This document shows positions 63,105 to 64,000 of a stretch of DNA of 64,000 nucleotides, piece by piece (within the stretch, counting starts at the first letter, position 1; every line of letters starts with the position of its first letter). Origin of the DNA: Atherinomorus stipes. Its lineage: Eukaryota > Chordata > Actinopteri > Atheriniformes > Atherinidae. The stretch lies in assembly GCA_023101725.1 (NCBI GenBank), contig JALJCO010012849.1, positions 992,001 to 1,056,000 on the forward strand. Reading direction: 5' to 3'. A program made the position numbers and the translations under genes. The notes under the pieces are model-generated. The model ran no database searches and was not told the DNA's origin. It saw only the letters and a list, made by a program, of their open reading frames with translations.

Positions 63105-63785
63105 AGGGATGCACGATATAGGAATTTTGGCCGATAGCCGATATGCTGATATTTTAAAACTCATGTGGCAGATAACCGATATCGATACCGATATTAAAGC
63201 TGAAGAAAATAAGCAGTCATTGCAAATAGCAGTTTTGTTATCCATTACCAACAATTTGAAAAATAGGGGTGGGAAAAAATATCAATACACTAAAATATCA
63301 TGATAATTTCATATGCCGATATCAAATTGATACTTTAAAACACGGTATTGATCTATTTTACTTACAAAATCTTGCAAGATTTCATCATTCTGTTACAAAC
63401 TCTCACGATATTTTGTGAATTCTCGCAAGATTTCGTTAGTAAAATAGATCGAGACCGCATTTTTAAATGTCAATATGATATCAAAATATCGCGAAATTTT
63501 GTGAATTCTCTAAGAATTTGTAACAGAAAAATGAAATATTGCGAGATTTCATTAGTAGAATAGATTGATACTACATTTTTAAATGCCAATATGATATCAG
63601 CATATGAAAATATTGTGATGTTTCGGTGTATCAATGTTTTTTCCCACCCCTACTCTTTACAAATTTTAAAGTCTGTAAAAAAGAAGTTTTTGAGGAAGGT
63701 TTTTTTTGTTTGTTTTTTTAGACTCTAGAAACAGCGGACTGATTGTTTAAATATCGGTAAAATATCGGTAGGGTGGCCGATGTCT
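63105..63785. mobile_element. Nested MITE pair with CCGATAT motifs
   Basis: The outer element starts near GGGATGCACGATATAGGAAT and ends with ATATCGGTAGGGTGGCCGAT. Inside it, an element bounded by TAGGGGTGGGAAAAAATAT (63266) and its near complement ending CCCACCCCTA (near 63652) has been inserted. Both are non-coding. Confidence 0.6.
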
Positions 63786-63810
63786 ACTCAAAGGAAAGTT
63801 TTAATATCAG

Positions 63811-63853
63811 GACCTGTTTCATGCTGCATCCTGGATACAGCATGAAACAGGTC
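63811..63853. repeat. Perfect 16-bp inverted repeat
   Basis: GACCTGTTTCATGCTG, an 11-base spacer, then CAGCATGAAACAGGTC. It is just outside the nested MITE pair; function unknown. Confidence 0.9.
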
Positions 63854-64000
63854 GAGTTCCCCCATACGACGCTATCTCACTGGGATAAAGAATACTTCAA
63901 AAAATTCCTGAATCCAAACGGTGATCCAGATCAACACCAATATTGAATCAGTTATTTCTTGTGACATTATTGGCATTCCCTGAGAATTTCAACCAAATCC

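Overview
The window looks like a teleost fish nuclear genome. Genes are split into small exons with GT-AG introns. The intergenic and intronic DNA is AT-rich and holds (CA)n/(TA)n microsatellites, Tc1-like, hAT-like and TTAA-flanked MITE-like elements, L2-type LINE remnants, a tRNA-derived SINE, and a young LTR retrotransposon of the Gmr1 type known from cod and other deuterostomes. The species cannot be named from the sequence.

Three host genes are supported, all on the minus strand. (1) 2,244-16,865: a 10-exon Cys-loop ligand-gated ion channel subunit of the 5-HT3/ZACN type (called LGIC-1 here). It has a one-base frameshift in the exon encoding TM1-TM2, so it is either a pseudogene or a homopolymer sequencing error. 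(2) 22,783-35,798: a second, apparently intact tandem paralogue (LGIC-2, 447 codons plus stop). Its exon phases match LGIC-1 and most exon lengths are identical. Intron 8 carries a full-length Gmr1-like Ty3/gypsy element (26,088-31,950) with near-identical 608-bp LTRs and a CAGAG target duplication. (3) 40,986 to at least 59,145: rnf157, a MGRN1-family RING E3 ubiquitin ligase. Seventeen coding exons, the stop codon and a probable 3' UTR are in the window. The first coding exons were not found and probably lie beyond 64,000.

A 5-HT3/ZACN-like tandem pair beside rnf157 recalls the human 17q25.1 neighbourhood, where ZACN lies close to RNF157. The fish channels are therefore probably co-orthologues of the ZACN locus. 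Both keep the Cys-loop and four TM segments, and LGIC-2 has a plainly cation-type pore. Both lack the loop-B tryptophan that binds serotonin in 5-HT3A, so the ligand is unlikely to be plain 5-HT.

Layout: 1-2,243 repeat-rich 3' flank; 2.2-16.9 kb LGIC-1, with a Tc1-like element and several MITEs in its introns; 17-22.7 kb spacer with an L2 LINE and a TTAA MITE; 22.8-35.8 kb LGIC-2 with L2, SINE and Gmr1-like insertions; 35.8-39.2 kb quiet AT-rich spacer; 39.2-59.1 kb rnf157 with an R2/NeSL-like retroelement relic in its last intron and a MITE-in-LINE nest in an internal intron; 59.2-64 kb rnf157 upstream intron or flank with hAT-like and other MITEs.
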